Shown piece by piece: positions 17,680 through 25,992 of a DNA stretch of 34,903 nt (position 1 is its first letter; each line of letters starts with the position of its first letter). The DNA comes from Burkholderiales bacterium (lineage in GTDB: Bacteria > Pseudomonadota > Gammaproteobacteria > Burkholderiales > Burkholderiaceae). The translations under genes and the position numbers were made by a program. The stretch is from positions 1 to 34,903 of the forward strand of contig CANBUA010000009.1 in NCBI GenBank assembly GCA_947372535.1, written 5' to 3'. The notes under the pieces were generated by a model that ran no database searches, was not told where the DNA came from, and worked only from the letters and a program-made list of their open reading frames with translations.

Positions 17680-18737
17680 AGATGACAACCATGCGCAAGC
17701 CCTACGCCTGGGCGCTCGCTGCCTTCTTGACGACCACCTGCGGCCTGGCCTCGGCCGCCCCGCTCGTCAACCTCAAAATGTGCGTGTACGACCCCATGGG
17801 CAGCAATGGCGACGGCTTCCTGGCCGCGCGCGATTACAAGGTCGAGATGACCGAGCATGGCGTGGACCTTGAACTCAAGGCCTTCACCGACGAGCGCGTG
17901 GCCGTCGAGGACTTCAAGACCGGCCAGTGCGACGCCGTCATGGCCACGGCGCTGCGCACGCGCCAGTTCAACAACACCGCCGCCGCGCTCGATTCGTTGG
18001 GCGCCTCCACCATCATCCGGGGCGGTAAGGTCGACCTGCCCGCCAGCTACGAAGTCGTGCGCCGCTTCATCCAGACCATGAGCCTGCCGAAGGCGGCCGA
18101 GCTCATGACCGAAGGCCAGTACGAGATTGCCGGCATCTTCCCGCTGGGCGCCGCCTACGCCTTCATGGACGATCGCGCACTGGCATCGCTGGACGCCATC
18201 GCGGGCAAACGCGTCGGCGCTTTTGACCACGACAAGGCCCAGGCCGAGCTCATCCTCAAGCTGGGCGCCCGACCCGTCTCGGTGGACATGAACAACGTCG
18301 GCCCCTCGTTCAACAACAACAACATCGACGTTGTTGCACTGCCCACCATCGCCTACCGCCCCTTCGAGTTGCACCGCGGCCTGGGCACCAAAGGCGGCGT
18401 GATCCGGTTTCCGCTGACCATCAGCACCTACCAGATGGTGATCCGCTCAGCCAAGTTCCCCACGAACTACGGCCAGTATTCACGGGAGTACATCTCGCGC
18501 AACTTCGACCTGGCCATGGCCACGCTGAAGCTGGCCGACCGCTCCATCCCCGAGAACTACTGGGTCGAGATGAGCCCGGCAGATGCCGACCGTTATCAGA
18601 AAACCATCCGCCAGGTGCGCCTGCAAATGGCCGAGACGGGCGTCTACGACAAGAAGGGCCTCAAGCTCATCAAGAAGATCCGTTGCAGCATGAACGCCGA
18701 AGCCGCCGAGTGCACCGACTCGGCCGAGACTTGGTAA
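17676..18737 (+). CDS. Periplasmic putative solute-binding protein, paralogue 2
   Basis: Tandem paralogue of the preceding gene, also exactly 353 residues, sharing well over half of its residues by eye. Shared motifs include DERVAVEDFKTGQCD, ALRTRQFNNTAAALDSLGAS, PLGAAYAFMDDR, AGKRVGAFDHD and YDKKGLKLIKKIRC. The ATG at 17676 overlaps the TGA of paralogue 1 (ATGA), a translational-coupling arrangement, so the in-frame ATG at 17649 inside the upstream gene is not used. A signal peptide ends near residue 28 (GLASAA before PLVN). The region NNVGPSFNNNNIDV replaces NFASMFNNGNVDV in the partner, a likely ligand-proximal difference. The pair could form a heterodimer or bind two ligands; neither is proven. 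Confidence 0.75.
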   Translation: MKMTTMRKPYAWALAAFLTTTCGLASAAPLVNLKMCVYDPMGSNGDGFLAARDYKVEMTEHGVDLELKAFTDERVAVEDFKTGQCDAVMATALRTRQFNNTAAALDSLGASTIIRGGKVDLPASYEVVRRFIQTMSLPKAAELMTEGQYEIAGIFPLGAAYAFMDDRALASLDAIAGKRVGAFDHDKAQAELILKLGARPVSVDMNNVGPSFNNNNIDVVALPTIAYRPFELHRGLGTKGGVIRFPLTISTYQMVIRSAKFPTNYGQYSREYISRNFDLAMATLKLADRSIPENYWVEMSPADADRYQKTIRQVRLQMAETGVYDKKGLKLIKKIRCSMNAEAAECTDSAETW

Positions 18738-18758
18738 AGCGCCGCCTCGGGGTATCCT
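18731..18758 (+). promoter_or_regulatory. Candidate sigma-70 promoter for gspA, possibly leaderless
   Basis: TTGGTA (18731-18736) and TATCCT (18753-18758) are separated by 16 bases and each matches four of six consensus positions. The -35 overlaps the stop region of the upstream gene. The predicted start falls at about 18765, at or one base before the gspA ATG (18766), so the transcript would have almost no leader. No Shine-Dalgarno is visible. Confidence 0.4.
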
Positions 18759-18765
18759 CCGCGCC

Positions 18766-20550
18766 ATGTATGCGCCATTTTTCGGCCTGAGCCAAGAGCC
18801 GTTTTCCATCGCCCCGGACCCGCGCTACCTCTTCATGAGCGAGCGCCACCGGGAAGCCCTGGCCCACCTGCTCTACGGTGCCCAGGGCGGCGGCGGCTTC
18901 GTGCTGCTGACTGGCGAGATCGGCGCGGGCAAGACCACCATCTGCCGCTGCTTCATGGAGCAGGTGCCCGCGCACTGCCACGTGGCCTACATCTTCAACC
19001 CGCGCCTGACGGTGATGGAGCTGCTGCGCTCTGTCTGCGACGATTTCGGCATCGACTACACGCACCACGAGCCCGGGACGAATGTCACCATCAAGGACTA
19101 CATCGACCCGCTCAACGCCTTTTTGCTGCGCACCCACGCACAAGGCCAGAGCAACATCCTCATCATCGACGAGGCGCAGATGCTGCCCGCCGATGTGCTG
19201 GAGCAACTTCGCCTGCTGACCAACCTGGAGACCAGCGAGCGCAAGCTGCTTCAGATCATGCTGATTGGCCAGCCCGAACTGCGCGAGATGCTCGAGCGGC
19301 CCGAACTGGAACAACTGGCGCAACGTGTGATTGCGCGCTTTCACCTCTCTGCGCTTGATGCCGGCGAGACGTTTCAATACATCCACCACCGCCTGGTCGT
19401 GGCCGGGCTCAAGACGGCCTCGCCTTTCACGCCAGAGGCGGTCAAACGCATCCACCGCTGGACGCGCGGCGTGCCCAGGCGCCTCAACCTGCTGTGCGAT
19501 CGGGCCATGCTGGGCGCTTATGCCCAAGGCATCGCCCAGATCGACCAAGCCACGGTGGACAAGGCGGCCCACGAAGTGTTCGGCCGCTTGTTGAAACCAT
19601 CGTCTCGTCTTCAGGCTTCTAGCGGACAATCCCAAGCATCATCTGGCGAGCCGCAGGTGGATGATTCGCCCTTGGCGAGCGGCAAAATACGCTGGACCAA
19701 AGCCCTGCTGTGGTCCCTGGCCGGCATGGGTGGCGCCGCCATCGTGGCGGGCGGTGTGCTGGCTTGGAAGACCCCGTCCGCGCCCTTCGCGGCGACGTCG
19801 TCAGCGCCGTCATTGGGGACGACAGCACCAGGTCTGATGGCCAGTGGCCCAGCCCAGCCAGCCAGCGCAGTCAGTGCCACCGCCAAGGCTGGTGTGCCCG
19901 TGTCGGCCTGGGCGCCCACGCTCAGCAAAATGCCCGAACCGGCCGCGTCGGCGACCAGCTCCCCGCCGCTGCCCATGAGCGATGAAAACCAGGCCTGGGC
20001 CGCTCTGGGTGCTCTTTGGCACGCCAAGCTGAGCCCCCAAGCCCCGTGCGACACCGCGGCAACCGCTCAACTGGCCTGCTTTCGCAGCCAGGACGGGCTG
20101 AGCGTCATCCAGCGCCTGGGCCGCCCCGGCCTCATCACCCTGCGTGACGCCCAAGGCCAGACCACGCATGCCCTCCTCACCGGCCTGGGGCCGCAGACCG
20201 CCACCGTGCTCATGGCCGGTGTCTCTCAGACCATGTCGCTGACGACACTGGCCCGCACCTGGCAAGGCGATTTCGCCACCTTGTGGATCACCCCGCCCGA
20301 CTACCAGCGCAAGCTCACGCGCGGTAGCAAAGGCCCAGCTGTGGACTGGCTCGCCACCCGCCTGGCCACGGTGAGGGGTGAAACGGCACCCGCCTCCGGC
20401 CAGCGATTCGATGCCGAGCTGCAAGCCAAGGTGCTGGCCTTTCAGCTCACACAAGGCCTCAAGCCCGACGGCGTGGCAGGATCGACCACCTTGATGCTGC
20501 TCAACCGCGCCACGGGCGTGACCGAGCCCCGCCTGAGCAGCGAGAACTAG
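18766..20550 (+). CDS. gspA: General secretion pathway protein A (ExeA-like ATPase)
   Basis: Inner-membrane AAA ATPase that, with GspB, binds peptidoglycan and helps place the type II secretion secretin. The 594-residue protein starts with the family signature MYAPFFGLSQEPFSIAPDP. Walker A (GEIGAGKTT) is at about residues 49-57 and Walker B (NILIIDEAQM) at about 130-139. One transmembrane helix (about 312-334, LLWSLAGMGGAAIVAGGVLAW in part) separates the cytoplasmic ATPase from a periplasmic part. That part has a low-complexity Ala/Ser/Pro linker and a C-terminal PG_binding_1 domain (about 520-590, LKPDGVAGSTTLMLLN). gspB starts four bases after its stop. The rest of the secretion system is not in the window, which is common for this pair. 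Confidence 0.9.
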   Translation: MYAPFFGLSQEPFSIAPDPRYLFMSERHREALAHLLYGAQGGGGFVLLTGEIGAGKTTICRCFMEQVPAHCHVAYIFNPRLTVMELLRSVCDDFGIDYTHHEPGTNVTIKDYIDPLNAFLLRTHAQGQSNILIIDEAQMLPADVLEQLRLLTNLETSERKLLQIMLIGQPELREMLERPELEQLAQRVIARFHLSALDAGETFQYIHHRLVVAGLKTASPFTPEAVKRIHRWTRGVPRRLNLLCDRAMLGAYAQGIAQIDQATVDKAAHEVFGRLLKPSSRLQASSGQSQASSGEPQVDDSPLASGKIRWTKALLWSLAGMGGAAIVAGGVLAWKTPSAPFAATSSAPSLGTTAPGLMASGPAQPASAVSATAKAGVPVSAWAPTLSKMPEPAASATSSPPLPMSDENQAWAALGALWHAKLSPQAPCDTAATAQLACFRSQDGLSVIQRLGRPGLITLRDAQGQTTHALLTGLGPQTATVLMAGVSQTMSLTTLARTWQGDFATLWITPPDYQRKLTRGSKGPAVDWLATRLATVRGETAPASGQRFDAELQAKVLAFQLTQGLKPDGVAGSTTLMLLNRATGVTEPRLSSEN

Positions 20551-20554
20551 CCCC

Positions 20555-21235
20555 ATGTCCTACATCCTCGACGCCCTCAAGAAAGCCGAAGCCGAGCGCG
20601 AGCGCGGCCAGGTGCCCGGCCTCCACGCCGCCACGGCCACACCCAAGCTGGAAGAGCCATTCGAAGGCCACCGCCTGCCCTCCTGGGCCTGGGCCGCCCT
20701 GGGCGCCTTGATGACGCTGGTGGCCGCGCTGGTGTGGACGCTGGTCGAGCGTGATCCCACCGCGGGACCTGCGCCCTTGCCGGTGTCAGCTCAGGGTCTG
20801 CCACCTGTCGACACCGCCGCCCAGCGCGAGCAACTGCTCGCAGTGCCCGAGCCGATGACGCCCCAGGCAGACGCGGCCATGCCAATCACCACGGCGCACC
20901 CATCAGTGCAGCCCCATCGCACACCCATCACAGCAGCAGCCCGCCTGCGGGACAAAGACATCGGCGACCAGACACTGGCCAAGCCCGCCAAAGTCCTGAA
21001 CGACCAGCGCATCCACGCCCTCAATGACCTGCCCGACGAGATTCGGCAAGGCATCCCAGCCTTGTCGTTCGGCGGTGCCATGTACTCCGACCAGCCCGCC
21101 AGCCGCATGTTGCTCATCAATGGCCAGGCCTTTCACGAGGGCGACAAGGTCACGGAGAACCTGACGCTGCGCGAGATCAAGCTGCGATCGGCCGTGCTGG
21201 TGTTCAAAGGCTACGCCTACGCGGTGAACTACTGA
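20555..21235 (+). CDS. gspB: General secretion pathway protein B
   Basis: Partner of GspA, 226 residues. It begins with MSYILDALKKAEAERERGQVP (first 20 residues are the GspB hallmark), has one transmembrane helix at about 42-64 (WAWAALGALMTLVAALVWTL), a Pro/Ala-rich periplasmic linker and a C-terminal folded domain (about 150-226) with LPDEIRQGIPALSFGGAMYS and ending GYAYAVNY. This is the known architecture of ExeB/PulB-like proteins, whose periplasmic domain contacts the secretin or peptidoglycan. The four-base spacing from gspA indicates co-translation and complex formation. Confidence 0.88.
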   Translation: MSYILDALKKAEAERERGQVPGLHAATATPKLEEPFEGHRLPSWAWAALGALMTLVAALVWTLVERDPTAGPAPLPVSAQGLPPVDTAAQREQLLAVPEPMTPQADAAMPITTAHPSVQPHRTPITAAARLRDKDIGDQTLAKPAKVLNDQRIHALNDLPDEIRQGIPALSFGGAMYSDQPASRMLLINGQAFHEGDKVTENLTLREIKLRSAVLVFKGYAYAVNY

Positions 21236-21287
21236 GCGGTCCCGCATCTGTCACCTCATGTCCCCCAGACCCCGTGGGAACACCTGG

Positions 21288-21320
21288 TTTTGACCACATT
21301 TGACATGCTACATTGTCAAA
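21288..21320. promoter_or_regulatory. Inverted and direct TTTGAC repeats upstream of the MAPEG gene
   Basis: TTTGACA (21299-21305) and TGTCAAA (21314-21320) form a perfect seven-base inverted repeat with an eight-base spacer. A further TTTTGAC copy lies at 21288-21294. TTGACA is also a perfect -35 hexamer, but the -10 candidates (CAATAC at 21322, or TGCTACATT) are weak. The symmetry suggests an operator for a dimeric regulator in the promoter of the gene at 21353. Confidence 0.4.
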
Positions 21321-21352
21321 ACAATACCTGATGACCCATTACGGAGACCTCC

Positions 21353-21769
21353 ATGACCATTGCCAACACCTGCGTTCTGATTGCTGCCGTTCTGCCCGTG
21401 CTCACGGTGGGCCTGGCCAAAGGCAGCACGGCCGGCAAAAAACCCCGCGACGGCGGCTATGACAACAACCACCCCCGTGCCTGGATGACCACGCTGAGCG
21501 GCTGGAAAGCACGTGCTGCCGCCGCCCAGAACAATGGCTTCGAGGCCTTGCCCCTGTTCGCGTTCGCCGTGCTGGCCGCGCAACAAGCCGCGCTGCCCCA
21601 GGCCCACACGGATCAACTGGCCATGGCCTTCATCGGCATCCGCCTGGTCTACACCGCCATGTATTTCGCCAACCTGGGCGCGCTGCGCACCTTGGTCTGG
21701 CTGGCCGGCCTGGCTGCCACGATTGCCATCTTCGCGCCCACGTTGAGCTGGTCCATCGTCAGCGCATGA
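21353..21769 (+). CDS. MAPEG family integral membrane protein
   Basis: Small membrane protein of 138 residues with about four hydrophobic segments (near residues 3-22, 63-82, 90-108 and 116-134). It carries the MAPEG pattern: NNHPRAWMTTLSGWKARAAAAQ followed by NNGFEALPLFAFAVL (split here to show both parts). The family includes glutathione- and eicosanoid-related membrane enzymes in animals. Bacterial members are mostly uncharacterised and some have glutathione transferase or peroxidase activity. GGAG at 21342-21345 is a suitable ribosome binding site. It appears to be transcribed alone behind the TTTGAC palindrome. Substrate unknown. Confidence 0.85.
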   Translation: MTIANTCVLIAAVLPVLTVGLAKGSTAGKKPRDGGYDNNHPRAWMTTLSGWKARAAAAQNNGFEALPLFAFAVLAAQQAALPQAHTDQLAMAFIGIRLVYTAMYFANLGALRTLVWLAGLAATIAIFAPTLSWSIVSA

Positions 21770-21790
21770 TCCACCGCTGAAAGTGGCGCG

Positions 21791-21796
21791 GATAAT
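21791..21796 (+). promoter_or_regulatory. Candidate -10 element for the DUF349 gene
   Basis: GATAAT matches the -10 consensus at five of six positions and lies 36 bases before the ATG at 21833. No convincing -35 hexamer is seen 16-18 bases upstream, where the sequence is the end of the MAPEG gene. Confidence 0.25.
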
Positions 21797-21832
21797 TCAG
21801 GCTACCCTGCCCTGATTGAAACGCAACACACC

Positions 21833-24355
21833 ATGTTCAGCTGGATCTTCAAGAAGAAAAACGCCACCGCCTCAGCGACGGCCCACACGCCATCCGCTGC
21901 GCAACGGGCTGCCGCACAAGCCGCTGAGTCAGCCCAACAGGCCAAGCAAGCCAAAGAGGCCGCACAACAAGCGGCTGCGTCCGATTGGTCTGAGCGCATC
22001 CGGGCTGCGCAGGGTGACGACAACACCCTGCTCACCCTGGCCAAGGACGCACCGTCCATCGACCTGAAGCTGGCGGCCGTGCAAGCCCTGACCCACGAAG
22101 CCAGTTTGAAGCTGGCTGAACGCGAGTTCCGCACCCACGACAGGCGCGTGCATCAACTGGCCAAGCAGCGCCATGCCAGCGTCAAGCTGCAGCGCGAAAC
22201 CACCACACGCGCCGACGAACTGCTGCAAGTGGGCCAGGACCTGCTCGACCACACCGAGATCCCGGTCAACCGCCTGGCCGAGCTGGACCGCCACTGGCTG
22301 GCACTGGATGCCACCTTGACCTCGCCGGCGCAGCAGGCCACCTTCAAGGCGCTCTCGGCCTCACTGACGGCCCAGCTTCATGCGCAAACCGAACACCGCG
22401 CCACCATCAAGCGATGGACCGGACAAGCCAGGCAAGCCATCGCGCAACTCGATGCCGCTGGCCGTGGCCCGGTCACCGAAGGCCCGACGGGCGATGCCCT
22501 GATGCAAGCGCGCGATGCCGCCGCCCAGGTGCTCGCGGACATGCCGGCCGATGACAACCTCCTTGCCTTGCTGGCCAACGTGCAGTCCGCCTTGACCCGT
22601 TCGGCCTCGATCCCGATCGCGCCGCTTGTGGTGCCGCCGGCTGAGGCCCCTTTGCCGCCAGCGCCCCCTGAAGTTCACCAGGCACGTCCAAAGAACAAGC
22701 CGGCCCGCATCGACCCCGAGCTTGCCGCAGAACAACGCGCAGCCATCGACCAACACCTCTCGCACGCCGAAGCCGCCCTGGCCGAAGGCCAGATCGCCCA
22801 AGCCCATCAACACCTGGCGGCGTTGGATGCCTTCACCAACCCCCTGGACGCCGCCCAGCGCAGCCGTGCAGGTCTGGTGCAGGCCGAAATCGCCCGCTTG
22901 AAGGGCTGGCAGCAATGGGGCGGCGGTTTGGCCCGCGACGAGTTGGTGCTGGAGGCCGAAGCCTTGGCCAAAACCACCGCCACCGCCGCGGAGGCAGGCC
23001 AACCCATCCCGCAGATCCAGGCACATGCCAAGACCATCGACGAGCTGCGCCAGCGCTGGCGCGATCTGGACCGCCTCAAGGCGGCCAGCAGCCAGACCTT
23101 GTGGGAACGCTTTGACGCAGCCCTGCAAGCGGCCTACTTGCCCGTGGCCGCTCACCTGGCGCAACTGGAAGCCGAGCGCCAAGTCAACCTCGCCTCGCGC
23201 CAAACCTTGCTCGACGCGCTGGAATCTGCACCACTGCCAGACGCCACCGAAGACTGGAAGGACGTGATCCGTTCGCTGGATCAATTCCAGAGCGCCTGGC
23301 GCAAGCTGGGCCCTGCGCAGCACACCACGCCGCGCAAAGCGCAAAAAGCCTTGTTCCAACGCCTGGACGCGGCCCTGGCACGCCTCGAAGGCCCACTCCA
23401 TGCGGCACGTCAGATCGCCCAAACTCAGCGCGAAGCGCTGGTGGCTCGCGCGCAAGCCATCGGCTCGACAGCCCATGGCGGTGAAGCCGTCATGCAAGTG
23501 CGTGAGTTGCAGGCCCAGTGGCAACAACATGCGCGCACCTTGCCCCTGACCCGCGCCACGGAGACTGCCCTGTGGGTCGATTTCAAAGCGGCCACCGATG
23601 CTGTTTTCCAGCAACGTGAAGCCGCCTTCAAGGCCCGTGACGCCGCCTTGGATGCCAATGAAGCTGCGCGCATCGCCCTGATCGAGCGTCTGCAAGCCTT
23701 GGACACGGACACCTCCTTGGCCGACCTCAAACGCACCTTGGCTGAGACCGACACCGCTTGGCGACAGGCCGGCGACGTCTCACGAGCACATGCCGTCGCC
23801 CTGGACGCCAAATGGCGCGCGGCCCGTGCCCACGCGCAAGCCCTCATCGCGGACCACGCCCAACGGCTCTGGCACCGCACTTGTGATGCCTTGCTGGACA
23901 AACTCGCCCTGTGCGAAGCCCAGGAAGCGGGCGACTCGGTCGATGTGGAGGGTCGATGGAACGCCTTGCCACCCCTACCACCCCTGTGGGAGCGCGCCTT
24001 GAGCCAGCGTAAAACCGCTGCCCAAGCCAGCGCCACCTTGTCATCGTTGGGCGATGCCGAAACGGCCGACGCCGCCTTGCTGCAACTGGAGTCTCTGCTG
24101 AACCTGCCCTCGCCCGCCGATCAATCGGAGGCCAGGCGCGAGCTCAAGCTGCTGACCATGAAAGCCACCCTGGAAGGCCGCCCGATACCCGGCCGTCCAA
24201 GCCAGGCCAACAAGACGGCAGACGAGTTGACGGCCGAGCTCCTGGGAACGCCCAAGCTCAATGAGGCCCAGCGCCAGCGCCTGCATCAGTTGATCACAGG
24301 GCTGCGGGCTCAGCCGCCTCAGCAAGGCTTCAGCGCAAGGTCGCCGTCAAGGTGA
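21833..24355 (+). CDS. DUF349 domain-containing protein
   Basis: Predicted cytoplasmic, largely alpha-helical protein of 840 residues with no signal peptide or membrane segment. After a short start MFSWIFKKKNATASA it has an Ala/Gln-rich coiled-coil stretch (about residues 18-50), a proline-rich hinge near 265-290, and repeated DUF349 units in the second half, recognisable from W-x-x-hydrophobic segments such as FQSAWRKLGP, LQAQWQQHARTL and LWERFDAALQAAY. The family is common in Betaproteobacteria and Bacteroidetes but has no assigned biochemical role. Its last 26 bases overlap the 3' end of the convergent osmC gene. I do not infer a function. Confidence 0.85.
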   Translation: MFSWIFKKKNATASATAHTPSAAQRAAAQAAESAQQAKQAKEAAQQAAASDWSERIRAAQGDDNTLLTLAKDAPSIDLKLAAVQALTHEASLKLAEREFRTHDRRVHQLAKQRHASVKLQRETTTRADELLQVGQDLLDHTEIPVNRLAELDRHWLALDATLTSPAQQATFKALSASLTAQLHAQTEHRATIKRWTGQARQAIAQLDAAGRGPVTEGPTGDALMQARDAAAQVLADMPADDNLLALLANVQSALTRSASIPIAPLVVPPAEAPLPPAPPEVHQARPKNKPARIDPELAAEQRAAIDQHLSHAEAALAEGQIAQAHQHLAALDAFTNPLDAAQRSRAGLVQAEIARLKGWQQWGGGLARDELVLEAEALAKTTATAAEAGQPIPQIQAHAKTIDELRQRWRDLDRLKAASSQTLWERFDAALQAAYLPVAAHLAQLEAERQVNLASRQTLLDALESAPLPDATEDWKDVIRSLDQFQSAWRKLGPAQHTTPRKAQKALFQRLDAALARLEGPLHAARQIAQTQREALVARAQAIGSTAHGGEAVMQVRELQAQWQQHARTLPLTRATETALWVDFKAATDAVFQQREAAFKARDAALDANEAARIALIERLQALDTDTSLADLKRTLAETDTAWRQAGDVSRAHAVALDAKWRAARAHAQALIADHAQRLWHRTCDALLDKLALCEAQEAGDSVDVEGRWNALPPLPPLWERALSQRKTAAQASATLSSLGDAETADAALLQLESLLNLPSPADQSEARRELKLLTMKATLEGRPIPGRPSQANKTADELTAELLGTPKLNEAQRQRLHQLITGLRAQPPQQGFSARSPSR

Positions 24356-24764
24356 TCTCTGCCACGCTGGCCAGCGCCTTGGACAGCGGGCACTCGCGCT
24401 TGGCGGCATTGGCGATCTCCTGAAACCTGGCCTCGTCGATGCCAGGCACGGTCGCTTGCAAGGTCAGCGCAATGCGGTCGATCACAAAGCCTTCACCCTG
24501 CTTGACCAGGCGCACGCTGGCCTTGGTGTCGACCTCGCTCGTGGCCAAGCCCGCCTTGTCGCAGGCAAAAGAGAAGGCCATGGTGAAACAAGCCGCATGT
24601 GCGGCGCCCAGTATTTCCTCTGGGTTGGTGCCACGCTTGTCATCCTCGAATCGGCTGGCAAAGCCATAAGGGTAGTCTTTCAAGGCGCCGGTTTCGGTGC
24701 TGATGCGGCCCACACCCTGCTTGCCCTGGCCTGTCCAATGAACACTGGCGGTTTTTTCACTCAT
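24330..24764 (-). CDS. osmC: OsmC family peroxiredoxin
   Basis: Thiol peroxidase of 144 residues that reduces organic hydroperoxides with two redox-active cysteines. Both are present, in AHAACFTMAFS and RECPLSKAL. The segment TETGALKDYPYGFASRFEDDK and NPEEILGAAHA are close to the OsmC group rather than Ohr. AAGGAG at 24771-24776 sits six bases before the ATG at 24764 and decides the start over the upstream in-frame ATG at 24821. It lies 53 bases downstream of the flavodoxin-fold gene on the same strand, so the two may be co-transcribed as an oxidative-stress unit. Its end overlaps the convergent DUF349 gene. Confidence 0.9.
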   Translation of the reverse strand: MSEKTASVHWTGQGKQGVGRISTETGALKDYPYGFASRFEDDKRGTNPEEILGAAHAACFTMAFSFACDKAGLATSEVDTKASVRLVKQGEGFVIDRIALTLQATVPGIDEARFQEIANAAKRECPLSKALASVAEITLTATLR

Positions 24765-24817
24765 GGCGATCTCCTTCATGGTTGACGGTGGTGTTGAAAA
24801 ATGGCGGCGATCAAAGC

Positions 24818-25888
24818 TCACTTGGGCCTTGGCCGATGAAGTTTTCGGTCCGGCTGCTTGAGCTCGCCAGCGCGCAGTTGCTGGACGGCCGCCACCACGG
24901 CGCGCGCCACATTGCGCACCTCTTCCTGGACGTCCTGATCCTTGTCCAGCACCTCATGGCTGTTGTAATACGGCTCGAAGTAGCCGATGTAGCGGTCCAG
25001 GGCAGCGGAGGCACCGGCGGGGATCAGCCCCATCCAGTCCAGCCAATCCGTCAGGTTGCGACGATGCACTTCCACGCCAGCCACGTCACCGTGGACCATG
25101 ACGCCATAAACGCGTCCCGAGACGTGTTTTGGATAGTCCCAGCCCTTGGCTTCGATGGCTTTGGCCTCCACCACCTTCTTGCCATGCGTTGAGCTGGGGT
25201 CGGGGTTGCCGCCATCGGCGCAGACCAGGCGGTCGATCATCAGCTTGAGCGGGCTGGGCGACTGGTACCAGTACGTGGGCGCCAGGATGATCACACCATG
25301 CGCCGCCACCCAGCGCTCATAAATCTCGGCCATCCAGTCATGCACCTGGTCCAAGGCATGATTGGGGTAACAACTGCATGGCCAGTGGCACAGCGGCATG
25401 GCGCTGGAGACACAGCCCTTGCAAGGGTGGATCTGGCGGCCGTACTCAGACGTCACCTGGCTGAGGTCCAGCACATCGGCCTGCAGACCCAAGGCATGCA
25501 CCACGTCACGAGCGCTCTCCGTGAATCGCCAGGTCTTGGAGATCTCGCCCGGGCAGGTCCCATCGTTGCGCGCACTGGCGCAGATGACCAATACCCTGGA
25601 AGGCGCCGACGGATCGGCCCATTGTTTTTGCGCTGCGTCAAGACGCTTTCGCGTCTCCAGCCATTCGACTGAAATGGGATAACTTGGATCGGCAAACCCT
25701 GGGCCCGCCTCGCGGGTCAGCGGCGCTTTGCGGCCTTCCTGGTGGGCTTGCCAGGCGATCTCTTCCAGCCTGGCAATGGCCTCGTGTTCAACCGCATAGG
25801 CCGGATCGTAGAACTTCACCTGAAAGCGCTCGTGGAACTCAGAGCGCGTCAATGGCGCTGGCGCCTGTCCCTTGCGGATGTCGGTCAT
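24818..25888 (-). CDS. NAD(P)H-dependent flavodoxin-fold oxidoreductase with a cysteine cluster
   Basis: Protein of 356 residues. The first 110 or so residues are a charged helical extension (RSEFHERFQVKFYDPAY). The core is an NADPH-dependent FMN reductase/flavodoxin-like fold: VLVICASARNDGTCPGE (phosphate loop for FMN), VLDLSQ, then GVIILAPTYWYQSPSPLKLM, the segment that closes on the flavin. Between these lies C-x2-C-x7-C-x3-C-x-C (HPCKGC...LCHWPCSCYPNH), similar in placement to the cysteines that bind a 4Fe-4S cluster in iron-sulfur flavoproteins. The start at 25888 (MTDIRKG) is preferred to 25900. The long N-terminal extension and the cluster make it atypical for a simple FMN reductase; substrate unknown. 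Confidence 0.8.
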   Translation of the reverse strand: MTDIRKGQAPAPLTRSEFHERFQVKFYDPAYAVEHEAIARLEEIAWQAHQEGRKAPLTREAGPGFADPSYPISVEWLETRKRLDAAQKQWADPSAPSRVLVICASARNDGTCPGEISKTWRFTESARDVVHALGLQADVLDLSQVTSEYGRQIHPCKGCVSSAMPLCHWPCSCYPNHALDQVHDWMAEIYERWVAAHGVIILAPTYWYQSPSPLKLMIDRLVCADGGNPDPSSTHGKKVVEAKAIEAKGWDYPKHVSGRVYGVMVHGDVAGVEVHRRNLTDWLDWMGLIPAGASAALDRYIGYFEPYYNSHEVLDKDQDVQEEVRNVARAVVAAVQQLRAGELKQPDRKLHRPRPK

Positions 25889-25992
25889 GGGCGGGCGCAA
25901 AAATGCGAAAGTGGCAATGCTTGGGACGGATGCTACAAGCGCCCGAATAACCCTGGCACCGACTGGCGCAGCCTCAGTGGCCCTGGCAACGC

